Of a stretch of 64,000 nt of DNA, positions 54,694 through 62,847 are shown piece by piece; position 1 is the stretch's first letter; each line of letters begins with the position of its first letter. The notes beneath the pieces were generated by a model, which was not told where the DNA came from, did no database searches, and saw only the letters and a list, made by a program, of their open reading frames with translations. The stretch is taken from the NCBI RefSeq assembly GCF_016806125.1, contig NZ_CP047166.1, forward strand, positions 868,001 through 932,000, in the 5' to 3' direction. This stretch comes from Ponticoccus alexandrii. Its GTDB lineage: Bacteria; Pseudomonadota; Alphaproteobacteria; Rhodobacterales; Rhodobacteraceae. The position numbers and the translations under genes were made by a program.

Positions 54694-56358
54694 ATGGCCA
54701 CAACGACATCCGACTTCGATTTCATCGTGATTGGCGGCGGCTCCGCAGGCTGCCTTTTGGCCAACCGGCTGAGCGCCGATCCGCAGAACCGCGTCCTGCT
54801 GCTGGAAGCGGGTAAGCCTGACAATTACCCGTGGATCCACGTGCCCGTCGGCTACTTGTATTGCATCGGCAATCCGCGCACCGACTGGATGTACAACACC
54901 GAGGCCGACAAGGGCCTGAACGGGCGGACCCTGCGCTATCCGCGCGGCAAGACCTTGGGCGGCTGTTCCTCGATCAACGGCATGATTTACATGCGTGGGC
55001 AGGCCCGCGATTACGACAACTGGGCTGCACTGACAGGCGAAGAAGGCTGGTCCTGGGACAGCTCTCTGCCCGATTTCAAGGCGCATGAGGATCACTACAA
55101 GCTGGACGGTGGTGCCGATCCGAAGGCAAGCGACAACCAGCGGTTTTCCGATATGCATGGACATGGCGGTGAGTGGCGTGTCGAAAAGCAGCGCCTGCGC
55201 TGGGATGTGCTCGACAGTTTTGCCGATGCGGCAGAGCAGACGGGCGTGCCGAAAACCGACGATTTCAACAGTGGCGACAATTCCGGCGTCGGCTATTTCG
55301 ACGTCAACCAGCGGTCGGGCTGGCGGTGGAACACATCCAAGGCCTTCCTGCGGCCCGCCAAGCAGCGACGCAACCTGACGGTCTGGACCGAGGCGCAGGT
55401 CGAGAAGCTGACGTTCGAGACAGGGGCGGACGGTGCGGCGCGCTGCACGGGCGCGCGGGTCAATCACAAGGGCCGCACGGCCACCGTGACCGCGCGGCGA
55501 GAGACGGTCCTGTCCGCCGGTGCGATCAACTCGCCGCAGATCCTGCAGTTGTCCGGGATCGGACCGGCAGAAGTGCTACGCTCGCATGGTATCGAGATCC
55601 TGCGCGACGCACCGGTCGGAGAGAACCTGCAGGACCACCTGCAAATCCGCGCGGTCTACAAGGTCGCCGGTACACGGACGTTGAACGCGCTGGCCAGCAC
55701 GCTGTTTGGCAAGGCGACCATCGGCATGGAATATGTCTTCCGGCGGTCCGGCCCGATGAGCATGGCGCCCAGCCAGCTTGGCGCCTTCACCCGCTCCGAC
55801 GAGACGCGGGCGCACGCCAACCTTGAGTATCACGTTCAGCCGCTCAGCCTCGACGCGTTCGGCGAACCTCTGCACGCCTTCCCCGCGATGACGGTGAGCG
55901 TCTGCAACCTGAACCCCAGCAGCCGGGGCACCGTGCGCCTGCGCTCGGCCAATTTCCGCGACGCGCCGATGATCTCGCCGAACTACCTGGACACCGAGGA
56001 CGACCGCAAGGTCGCGGCCGACAGCCTGCGCCAGGTGCGGCGGATCATGGCGCAGCCGGCGATGGCCAGCTACCGGCCCGAGGAATTCAAACCTGGCATC
56101 CAGTACCAGACCGACGACGAGCTCGCGAAGCTGGCCGGGGACATCGCCAACACGATCTTCCACCCGGTCGGCACCGTAAAGATGGGACGTGCCGATGATG
56201 ACACCGCCGTGCTCGATCCGCATCTGAGGGTGAAGGGCGTCAAGGGGCTGCGGGTGGTCGATGCCAGCATCATGCCGGAAATCACCAGCGGCAACACCAA
56301 TTCGCCGACCCTGATGATCGCCGAAAAAGCGGCCCGCTGGATTTTGGCCGGCCAATGA
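54694..56358 (+). CDS. GMC-family flavin alcohol dehydrogenase (DddA-like)
   Basis: A 554-residue FAD enzyme of the choline dehydrogenase group. The FAD-binding start is FIVIGGGSAGCLLANRLSAD; GMC signature 1 is in PRGKTLGGCSSINGMIYMRG and signature 2 is SAGAINSPQILQLSGIGPAE. The active-site His lies in FHPVGTVKMG and the second catalytic residue in TNSPTLM. In Halomonas a GMC protein named DddA oxidises 3-hydroxypropionate from DMSP; next to dddD this is the best guess. Choline dehydrogenase is the alternative, but no betB or betI is present. The stop overlaps an upstream ATG of the dddD frame. Confidence 0.85.
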   Translation: MATTTSDFDFIVIGGGSAGCLLANRLSADPQNRVLLLEAGKPDNYPWIHVPVGYLYCIGNPRTDWMYNTEADKGLNGRTLRYPRGKTLGGCSSINGMIYMRGQARDYDNWAALTGEEGWSWDSSLPDFKAHEDHYKLDGGADPKASDNQRFSDMHGHGGEWRVEKQRLRWDVLDSFADAAEQTGVPKTDDFNSGDNSGVGYFDVNQRSGWRWNTSKAFLRPAKQRRNLTVWTEAQVEKLTFETGADGAARCTGARVNHKGRTATVTARRETVLSAGAINSPQILQLSGIGPAEVLRSHGIEILRDAPVGENLQDHLQIRAVYKVAGTRTLNALASTLFGKATIGMEYVFRRSGPMSMAPSQLGAFTRSDETRAHANLEYHVQPLSLDAFGEPLHAFPAMTVSVCNLNPSSRGTVRLRSANFRDAPMISPNYLDTEDDRKVAADSLRQVRRIMAQPAMASYRPEEFKPGIQYQTDDELAKLAGDIANTIFHPVGTVKMGRADDDTAVLDPHLRVKGVKGLRVVDASIMPEITSGNTNSPTLMIAEKAARWILAGQ

Positions 56359-56384
56359 CACGTGCGTCCAACCGCGGAGGAACC

Positions 56385-58895
56385 ATGCGCACTTCTTTTT
56401 CGAACCTGCCGCTCACCGGCGTCAAGGTCGTTGATTTCGGGCAGTATGTCGCGGGGCCTGCCGTCGCCATGCTGCTGGGCGATCTCGGCGCGACGGTCAT
56501 CCATATCGACCCGCCGGACGGCCCGATGTGGGACAGCCCGGCCAACGCCACGCTCATGCGCAACAAGCTGATCGTGAACCTCGACCTGAAGTCCGAACAG
56601 GGGCTGGCCGAGGCGCGGGCGCTCTGTGCCGAGGCCGACATCATCGTCGAGAATTTCCGCCCCGGAAAACTCGCGGCTCTGGGGATCGACTTTGCCGAGA
56701 TGCGCAAGGAGCGCCCCGAGCTGATCACCGTGTCCCTGCCGGGCTTTGCCTCGAACGACGAAGAGCGCCGCGAGCAGCGCGCGTTTGAAAGCGTGGTGGC
56801 CGCCAGCTCGGGCGTGTTCACCGACATGGGGCTGAACCGGGTTCTGATGGGGCTGAACCCGTCGTTCTCGCCGCTGCCGCTGGCATCGGCCTATGCCTCG
56901 CAGATCGCGGCCTCCGCCACGGTGCTGGCGCTGCAATCGCGGCAGCTGACCGGGCTTGGCGACCAGATCGAGGTGCCTCTGGCGGCGGCGGTGATGGAGG
57001 GGCTGTGCTACAACTCCATCAAGGTCGGCGACATGCCGGTGCGCTACCTGACACAGCGGGAAATCGAGATCGAGCGGCGCCGCGTCGAAGGTCTGCCGAT
57101 GAACGTCTCCTACCCGGAGTTGCAGGAACTGCTCGACCCGTTCTTCCGCAGTTACATGTGCAAGGACGGGCGCGGGTTCTATGTCGTCTGCCCCAGCCAC
57201 AAGTATCACGCGCGTCGCTGTCTCGAGGTGCTTGGCCTTTATGACGAGATGATCGCCGAGGGCCTGCAGGAAGAGGACGACACCTACAAGCCGCAGTCCG
57301 AATGGGTGTCGGACACGTCGCTCGGTGTCTATCCGATGCCGAAGTTCTGGGCCGACAAGATCGCTGCGCGGATGAAAGAGGTCTTCATGACCCGCACCTC
57401 GCACGAGTGGAAACGGATGTTCGGTCGGGCCGGCATTCCGGGGGCGCCGCAGCGTTGGCTTCAGGAATGGATCAACGACGAATACGCCGAGACCTCGGGC
57501 CTGATGATCGACGTCTGGGACCCTGAATACGGCGAGATGATCCAGCCCGGCCCGGTGGTCTGGATGGAGGAAAGCGGCGAGGAGGCCCTGAGCCCCGCGC
57601 CGCGCCGCTGGGTGACCTTCGACGAGGCGCTGAAAGTGCTGCGCAAGCTGCGCACAGAGATCCCGGATGCCGAAGACGGCGTCGAACAGGAAGGCTGGCT
57701 TTCGGGCGTGCGCGTGCTGGACATGTGCAACGTCATTGCCGGTCCGCATTCGGCCAGCTACCTCGCGCGGTTCGGTGCGGAGGTCATCAAGATCGACCCG
57801 GCGCAGCCGCTGTATGACAGCTGGAACACGGTGATCTACGGTCTCAGCCAGGGCCGGGGGAAGAAGTCGATCCTCGCCGACGTCAAGTCCGAGCATGGGC
57901 GCAAGGTCTTCGAAGATCTCGTGAAGTCTGTCGACGTGATCTTCTGGAATGCGCCGGACAGCCAGATCAGGCGCATGGGACTGGACGCGGAAAGCCTGCG
58001 CAAGCTGAACCCCGAGGCGATCTTCTGCAAGCTGGACTGCTTCGGCGGTGTGCGGCGCGGCACGCGCACCGATTACATCGGTTATGACGACCTCGTGCAG
58101 GCCACCACCGGGATCATGCTGCGCTTCGGCGGCTCGATGGACCGCCCAGAGGAACACGCGCACGTCGGCACGATCGACGTGATGTGCGGCTTCGGCGGGG
58201 CGCTGGCCGTGGCTGCCGCGCTCTACCAGAAACACCGCTTTGGCCGGATCGGACGCGGCCGGACGTCGCTTTCGGCCAACAGCGGCCTGCTGCAGGTGCC
58301 GTTTGCCTACGACTTCCGCGGGCGCGGGCTGTTTGACGAACCGTCCGGCCCGGAGGTCAACGGCTACGACTCGCTGGCACGTTTCTACAGCACGGCGTCG
58401 GGCATCTATATCCTGCTCAGCGCATATGAAAGCGACCTTCCCCGTTTCCGCAATGTCGAGGATCTGTCGGATCTGCCGGACCTGCCCGAAGACGAACGCG
58501 CGGCCTACCTGGCCGGGGCGTTCCAGATGCATCCCGCCACCGAATGGATCAGCCGCCTGCGCGCGGCGGACATCGGCTGTGCCATCTGCAACAACATCGA
58601 CGCGCTGCGCTCTGAAAACACGCGGGAACCCGACGGCACGCCCGGCACTGACCGAGGCAGCTATTCCTTCTCGCAATACAGCGACCATCCCAGTGGCCAC
58701 GATGTGATCCAGCTCGATCCCTACGCGGTGCGTTCGACGCGCGGAAAGGTTTTCGCCCTGTCGCCCACTGAGAAGTTCGGAGCGTCGACGCGCGCCATCC
58801 TGACCGACCTCGGATACTCCGAAGCGGCCATCGAGAAGATGTTGAAATCCGGACAGCTCAGCGAAAGCTGGAGCACGGAATACCTGCCCAGCTGA
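56385..58895 (+). CDS. dddD: DddD, DMSP CoA-transferase/lyase (tandem CaiB domains)
   Basis: An 836-residue fusion of two class III CoA-transferase domains (about 1-400 and 430-836). This size and tandem layout match DddD, which swaps DMSP onto acetyl-CoA and releases DMS, giving 3-hydroxypropionyl-CoA. In the C-terminal domain the catalytic Asp is present in HVGTIDVMCGFGG as Asp598, close to Asp602 reported for Marinomonas DddD. The N-terminal domain has no Asp at the matching site (PLASAYASQIAA), also as in DddD. ATG 56385 follows GGAGGAACC; ATG 56355 is the alternative. Neighbours (BCCT transporter, GMC dehydrogenase, LysR) support the call over carnitine CoA-transferase. Confidence 0.88.
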   Translation: MRTSFSNLPLTGVKVVDFGQYVAGPAVAMLLGDLGATVIHIDPPDGPMWDSPANATLMRNKLIVNLDLKSEQGLAEARALCAEADIIVENFRPGKLAALGIDFAEMRKERPELITVSLPGFASNDEERREQRAFESVVAASSGVFTDMGLNRVLMGLNPSFSPLPLASAYASQIAASATVLALQSRQLTGLGDQIEVPLAAAVMEGLCYNSIKVGDMPVRYLTQREIEIERRRVEGLPMNVSYPELQELLDPFFRSYMCKDGRGFYVVCPSHKYHARRCLEVLGLYDEMIAEGLQEEDDTYKPQSEWVSDTSLGVYPMPKFWADKIAARMKEVFMTRTSHEWKRMFGRAGIPGAPQRWLQEWINDEYAETSGLMIDVWDPEYGEMIQPGPVVWMEESGEEALSPAPRRWVTFDEALKVLRKLRTEIPDAEDGVEQEGWLSGVRVLDMCNVIAGPHSASYLARFGAEVIKIDPAQPLYDSWNTVIYGLSQGRGKKSILADVKSEHGRKVFEDLVKSVDVIFWNAPDSQIRRMGLDAESLRKLNPEAIFCKLDCFGGVRRGTRTDYIGYDDLVQATTGIMLRFGGSMDRPEEHAHVGTIDVMCGFGGALAVAAALYQKHRFGRIGRGRTSLSANSGLLQVPFAYDFRGRGLFDEPSGPEVNGYDSLARFYSTASGIYILLSAYESDLPRFRNVEDLSDLPDLPEDERAAYLAGAFQMHPATEWISRLRAADIGCAICNNIDALRSENTREPDGTPGTDRGSYSFSQYSDHPSGHDVIQLDPYAVRSTRGKVFALSPTEKFGASTRAILTDLGYSEAAIEKMLKSGQLSESWSTEYLPS

Positions 58896-58904
58896 GGGTA
58901 GATC

Positions 58905-58928
58905 GGGGCGGGCAGATTTGCCCGCCCC
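58905..58928 (+). terminator. Hairpin between dddD and the BCCT gene
   Basis: Perfect 10-bp stem (GGGGCGGGCA/TGCCCGCCCC) with a GATT loop, 9 bp behind the dddD stop. No T-run; it may lower read-through into the transporter gene or protect the upstream mRNA. Confidence 0.55.
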
Positions 58929-59039
58929 TGCCTTGCGGTGCACCGCATTTTCCCAACGGCCCGGAACAGCCCTGTCGCGCAGCCCTGCGCGGCAAACGGA
59001 GGAGGCTGTCCGGTCCTCATTTGTCTGAACGGAGGAGAG

Positions 59040-60686
59040 ATGACAAACAAACCCCCTTTGATGGAACTGGATATCCCGACTGCAGATCGCGGGTTCTACT
59101 CGGGCTTCGCCAAGAGCGTGGCCATTCCGTCCAAGCTGCTGGTCAGCGCGCTGATCGTCTGGGCCATCGCCCTGCCCGAGAACGCGGAGACCGTGCTCAA
59201 CGCGCTGAACGGCGCAATTCTGAAGAGCTTCGCGTCCTGGTATGTCTACGTCGTGGCCGGGTTCTTTGTGCTGTGCATCGGCCTGGCCCTGGTGCCGATG
59301 ACCGGCAGGCTGAAACTTGGTCTGTCCGAAGATCGCCCGGAATTTTCGCGGTTCTCGTGGTTCTCGATGATGTTCGGGGCGGGCATCGGGGTGGGTATGT
59401 TGACCTTCGCCACAGCCGAGCCGATGTATCACTTCGCCGACAACCCCAATGTCATCCTCGGACAGACCACCGCATCGGGCGCCGACAACGTGACGGCCGC
59501 CTATGTCTGGTCCTTCCTGCACTGGGGCTTTTCCGCATGGGCCTGCTATGCACTGGTCGGGCTGGCGCTGGCCTACTTCTCCTATCGCCGCAATCTGCCG
59601 CTGACGGTACGCTCTGCGCTGACCCCGCTGTTTGGCACCCGGTTGTCGGGGCCGATCGGGCATGTCGTGGATATCGTCGCCGTGGTCGCCACCATTCTGG
59701 GCGTCGCGCAGACACTGGGCTTTGGCGTCGAGCAGTTCATCGCCGGGCTCAATCGCGTGGGCCTTGGTGACTGGATCGTCCAGGCCGACGGCAAGCCCAG
59801 TTCGGCGGGCATCGTCCTGGCGCTGGTGGTGATCCTTGGTGCCTCGACCCTGTCCGCCCTTTCGGGAGTGGGCAAAGGCATCAAGTGGCTGTCGAACCTC
59901 AACATGGGTCTGAGCCTTTTCCTGCTGGGATTCTTCGTCCTTTTCGGGTCGACCTTCTTCGGGTTCACCGCGCTGTTTGACGGGCTGGTCGCCTATGTCG
60001 TCGAATTGCCGAGCCTGCTGTTCACGGTCTGGCACGCCGACGGCACCGAGACCGGTGACACTCTGGCGGCCTGGCAAGGCGGCTGGTCGGTCTTCTACTG
60101 GGCCTGGTGGATCGCCTTCGCACCGTTCGTCGGCGTGTTCCTCGCGCGGATCTCGCGCGGGCGCAGCATCCGTGAATATGTCCTTGGCGCAGTCATCGTG
60201 CCGTCGCTCATGTGCTTCGTCTGGTTCACGCTGGTCGGCGGCACGGCCATCGACATGACCCTGAACGGGACGGCGGGCGATGCAATCTCTGGCGCCGGGC
60301 AGGAAAGCCAGCTGTTCGTCATGCTGGACCTGATGCTCAGCGGCGGACTGGCCTGGATGATGGCCGCGATCGTCGTGGTGCTGCTGCTGACCTACCTCGT
60401 GACGACGGCGGACTCGGCGATCCTGATCGTGAACACCATCAACGCGGCCGGTGAGGAAAGCCCGAAGGGCCGAGCGCACATCATCTTCTGGGGCGTGGCC
60501 CTCAGCCTGGTCGTCGGTGGTCTTCTGCTGGTCGGCGGGCTGGGCGCCATCAAGACTGCCATGGTGATCGGTGCGCTGCCCTTCAGCCTCGTCATGTTCC
60601 TCATGTGCGTGGGCTTGGCAAAGGCGGTCATCAAGGACGCGATCCGTGCGCGTCGCGGCGTGCCCAGTCTGCATTCCGAGGCGTGA
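59040..60686 (+). CDS. dddT: BCCT-family transporter, probable DMSP importer
   Basis: A 548-residue transporter with twelve predicted helices. The substrate-binding aromatic helix is intact (WSFLHWGFSAWACYALVGLA), as is the following FAPFVGVFLARISRGRSIRE; MMFGAGIGVGMLTFATAEP gives the Gly-rich unwound helix. BCCT proteins import betaine, carnitine, choline or DMSP with Na+ or H+. Directly behind dddD it is best read as DddT. The ATG at 59040 has a strong GGAGGAGAG. Confidence 0.88.
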   Translation: MTNKPPLMELDIPTADRGFYSGFAKSVAIPSKLLVSALIVWAIALPENAETVLNALNGAILKSFASWYVYVVAGFFVLCIGLALVPMTGRLKLGLSEDRPEFSRFSWFSMMFGAGIGVGMLTFATAEPMYHFADNPNVILGQTTASGADNVTAAYVWSFLHWGFSAWACYALVGLALAYFSYRRNLPLTVRSALTPLFGTRLSGPIGHVVDIVAVVATILGVAQTLGFGVEQFIAGLNRVGLGDWIVQADGKPSSAGIVLALVVILGASTLSALSGVGKGIKWLSNLNMGLSLFLLGFFVLFGSTFFGFTALFDGLVAYVVELPSLLFTVWHADGTETGDTLAAWQGGWSVFYWAWWIAFAPFVGVFLARISRGRSIREYVLGAVIVPSLMCFVWFTLVGGTAIDMTLNGTAGDAISGAGQESQLFVMLDLMLSGGLAWMMAAIVVVLLLTYLVTTADSAILIVNTINAAGEESPKGRAHIIFWGVALSLVVGGLLLVGGLGAIKTAMVIGALPFSLVMFLMCVGLAKAVIKDAIRARRGVPSLHSEA

Positions 60687-60737
60687 GCGCTGCGTCGCAC
60701 GAGGGAGGCAGGCCGGCTCTCGTGCGACGGACTACCT

Positions 60738-60772
60738 GGCGCTGCCGCCAGTCCAACACTGGCGGCAGCGCC
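60738..60772 (+). terminator. Strong hairpin behind the BCCT gene
   Basis: Perfect 15-bp stem (GGCGCTGCCGCCAGT and its complement) with a CCAAC loop, 51 bp after the stop. No T-run, but its strength and place suggest the end of the ddd transcript. Confidence 0.65.
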
Positions 60773-60910
60773 GCTCCGTGCCACGCGCCCCGCAACTTTC
60801 CGGACCGGCAGATCGGGCCTCCCATCCGTCTGGGGACACTTCTGATGATGATGTCCCGGGAAGTGGTGTAGCTCCTCATGGTCCTCGCGTTGACTGTCGG
60901 GCCGATCTGG

Positions 60911-61265
60911 TCAGGCGCGCTGCGCAGCAGGCAGGCTGAGCACGACCTCATCGCAGACCGGCGTGAGCGTTTCCAATGTCATGTAACGGCCGCGCTGGAG
61001 GGTCCATTCCTCGGTCTGCTCCATCAGGATTGCCCTTACCAATCTCCGGATCGAGGCTTCGTTGGCGAAGATCCCGACGACGTCCGTGCATCGCTTGATC
61101 TCACCGTTCAGGCGCTTAATTGGATTCGTGGAATGTCACTTCGCGGGATGCTGGGCCGGGAAGGTCATGTAGGCCAGCACGTCGATTTCTTCGCAGAGCC
61201 GACTGACCTGGCTCTTCGAGATGCCGATCCCGTCCCTCTTGGCAGATTGCTGCGCAATCGCCTGC
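60911..61265 (-). pseudogene. IS256-family transposase remnant with internal deletion
   Basis: The minus strand reads GIGISKSQVSRLCEEID fused directly to VLAYMTFPAQHPAK, then an in-frame TGA, then HSTNPIKRLNGEIKRCTDVV and on to VVLSLPAAQRA and the stop. In full IS256 transposases more than 100 residues separate the first two parts, so most of the catalytic region is deleted. The TGA stands where a Leu is usual. Confidence 0.8.
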
Positions 61266-61485
61266 CGGGCAGTGCATGGCCGGCAGGGCCACGCGCATCA
61301 TGGTCCCGAGAGGCGGGTCTATCGCTCGGTTCAGATTGGTGTCAGAAACCCGACCCTGCCGAGAAACCTCATGGCCACCGACAGCTACACCAACCACCGG
61401 GCGTCACCGCGCTGAGCTCCATCGGCGGTCGTAGTGCAGAACTCTTGGCAGGTAGGCCGACGTCAGACAGAAGTTCCCGCCCGGC
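61266..61485. other. 220-bp stretch between two transposase remnants
   Basis: No supported gene or repeat. Probably worn IS sequence that I cannot assign. Confidence 0.35.
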
Positions 61486-61633
61486 CTAGGTGTTCAGTCC
61501 CGGCATCTGGTGGATCAGGCTCAAGATGAATCTGTCCGGCTCTGAAGTCCAGATTTTGCAGATGTACTCGTAGGGTGTGAGCCCGTTGAGGGTCTTGAGC
61601 CGGCGCGCGAAGTTGTATGTGAGGAGGGAAAAG

Positions 61634-61656
61634 ACGACAGTCCAGTGGACTGTCGT
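61634..61656. repeat. Palindromic insert core P4 in the IS481 gene
   Basis: ACGACAGTCCA-G-TGGACTGTCGT, 11-bp perfect arms. Same centre (CCAGTGG) as P1. It lies at the HLSDFL/YNFARR joint. Confidence 0.85.
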
Positions 61657-61778
61657 TCCCGACGCAAGAGGAAGTCCGAGAGGTGCGTTCTCAGCTGATC
61701 ATGGCTGTCGTAGTGGAAGCGTTTGACGGTGGCCTCCTTGATCGTGCGGTTCATCCGTTCGACTTGTCCGTCCCTCGG

Positions 61779-61803
61779 GAAAACGATCCCCCGGATCGTT
61801 TTC
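61779..61803. repeat. Palindromic insert core P3 in the IS481 gene
   Basis: GAAAACGATCC-CCC-GGATCGTTTTC, 11-bp perfect arms around three bases. It lies at the NHPW/GQVERM joint. Confidence 0.85.
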
Positions 61804-61862
61804 TGATCCTCGGAACTCCAGGGATGATTGGGTTTGGTCAGCCGGTGCTCAATCCCGCTCGA

Positions 61863-61883
61863 CCATTGTCCTCGGACCAATGG
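61863..61883. repeat. Palindromic insert core P2 in the IS481 gene
   Basis: CCATTGTCC-TC-GGACCAATGG, 9-bp arms with one extra C on the right. It lies at the DMICE/IEHRL joint. Confidence 0.75.
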
Positions 61884-61990
61884 CGGACAAGGTCTCGCCC
61901 TCACAGATCATGTCGAAACGCATAGGCCGAGAATAGGCAGTGTTCCGGTTCCGGGGCTGCTCAGCGAACTGAATGCCGTTGTCTGTTGGA

Positions 61991-62034
61991 TGTCACTGAG
62001 AACTGACCCAGCATTGTCATCGAGATTTGACCCG
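61991..62034. repeat. IS21 terminal repeats
   Basis: Two related 20-bp units, 61991-62010 and 62015-62034, share TGTCA...GA..TGACCC. A third partial TGTCA is at 62037. They are likely transposase binding sites. Confidence 0.8.
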
Positions 62035-62055
62035 CCTGTCAGTATGTCTGTCGGT

Positions 62056-62847
62056 TCATGATGGGGTCAACATTGGCGTCTCCTTCCTCTTCTTTTTCGC
62101 GGTTTCCGAGCTGGCCTTGAAGCGATAGCTGTCGTTTCCGGTTTCCAGGATGTGGCAGCGGTGCGTGAGGCGATCGAGGAGCGCGGTGGTCATCTTGGCG
62201 TCGCCAAAGACGCTGGCCCATTCGCTGAAGCTCAGGTTCGTGGTGATCACGACACTGGTGCGTTCGTAGAGTTTACTGAGGAGGTGGAACAGCAAGGCGC
62301 CGCCCGAAGCGCTGAATGGCAGGTATCCGAGTTCGTCGAGGATCACCAATTCGGTTTTCACCAAGGCCTCGGCGATTTTCCCGGCCCTTCCCAGCGCTTT
62401 TTCCTGTTCCAGCGCGTTCACCAGCTCGACCGTGGAGAAGAAGCGCACACGTTTGCGGTGATGCTCGATCGCCTGGACCCCGAGGGCGGTCGCCACATGG
62501 CTTTTCCCGGTGCCGGGCCCGCCAATCAGGACCACATTCTCGGCGGCGTCCAGGAACTCGCATCGATGAAGCTGCCGGACGAGGGCTTCGTTGACCTCGC
62601 TGGCCGCGAAGTCGAAGCCCGACAGGTCCTTGTGGGCTGGGAACCGCGCTGCCTTCATGTGATAGGAGATGGACCGCACTTCACGTTCTGCCATTTCGGC
62701 CTTCAGCAGCTGCGACAGGATGGGGATCGCCGCGTCGAACGCAGGCGCGCCCTGTTCCATGAGGTCATGCACGGCTTGGGCCATGCCTGGCATCTTCAGA
62801 CTGCGGAGCATGATAACGATGGCAGCGCCGGCGGGATCATGACGCAT
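62056..62847 (-). CDS. istB: IstB, AAA+ helper ATPase of IS21
   Basis: A 263-residue regulator that loads and directs the IstA transposase to its target. Walker A is [18 protein letters not shown], Walker [15 protein letters not shown], and the sensor/arginine-finger region [17 protein letters not shown]...[10 protein letters not shown] is complete. The ATG at 62847 overlaps the end of istA by 11 bp. Unlike the neighbouring IS genes it is intact, so this element may still be mobile or a recent arrival. Confidence 0.95.
   Translation of the reverse strand: MRHDPAGAAIVIMLRSLKMPGMAQAVHDLMEQGAPAFDAAIPILSQLLKAEMAEREVRSISYHMKAARFPAHKDLSGFDFAASEVNEALVRQLHRCEFLDAAENVVLIGGPGTGKSHVATALGVQAIEHHRKRVRFFSTVELVNALEQEKALGRAGKIAEALVKTELVILDELGYLPFSASGGALLFHLLSKLYERTSVVITTNLSFSEWASVFGDAKMTTALLDRLTHRCHILETGNDSYRFKASSETAKKKRKETPMLTPS

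Larger units (their letters stand above)
61486..61990 (-). pseudogene. IS481-family transposase C-terminal part with three palindromic inserts
   Basis: Reading the minus strand from 61990, the pieces are TDNGIQFAEQPRNRNTAYSR...MRFDMICE; IEHRLTKPNHPW; GQVERMNRTIKEATVKRFHY...HLSDFL; and YNFARRLKTLNGLTPYEYIC...HQMPGLNT with stop at 61486. In the intact family these join directly with only 1-3 residues between. Here the joints hold inserts of about 43, 46 and 50 bp, each with a central palindrome (P2-P4). The upstream half is cut away by the IS21 element at 61991. Confidence 0.82.

Noticed and set aside
56385-58895. CaiB carnitine CoA-transferase
   Set aside because: CaiB is a single domain of about 400 residues; this is a tandem protein with the active Asp only in the second half, and no other carnitine genes are nearby.
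56070-60674. Very long open frame on the minus strand (about 1530 codons) opposite dddD and the BCCT gene
   Set aside because: It mirrors two well-supported genes on the plus strand, is full of His/Arg/Asp-rich low-complexity sense, and shows no domain. Long antisense frames are expected in high-GC DNA.
54694-60686. Choline-to-betaine operon (betA with a BCCT choline importer)
   Set aside because: betB, betI and betC are absent and a DddD-like protein stands between the two genes.
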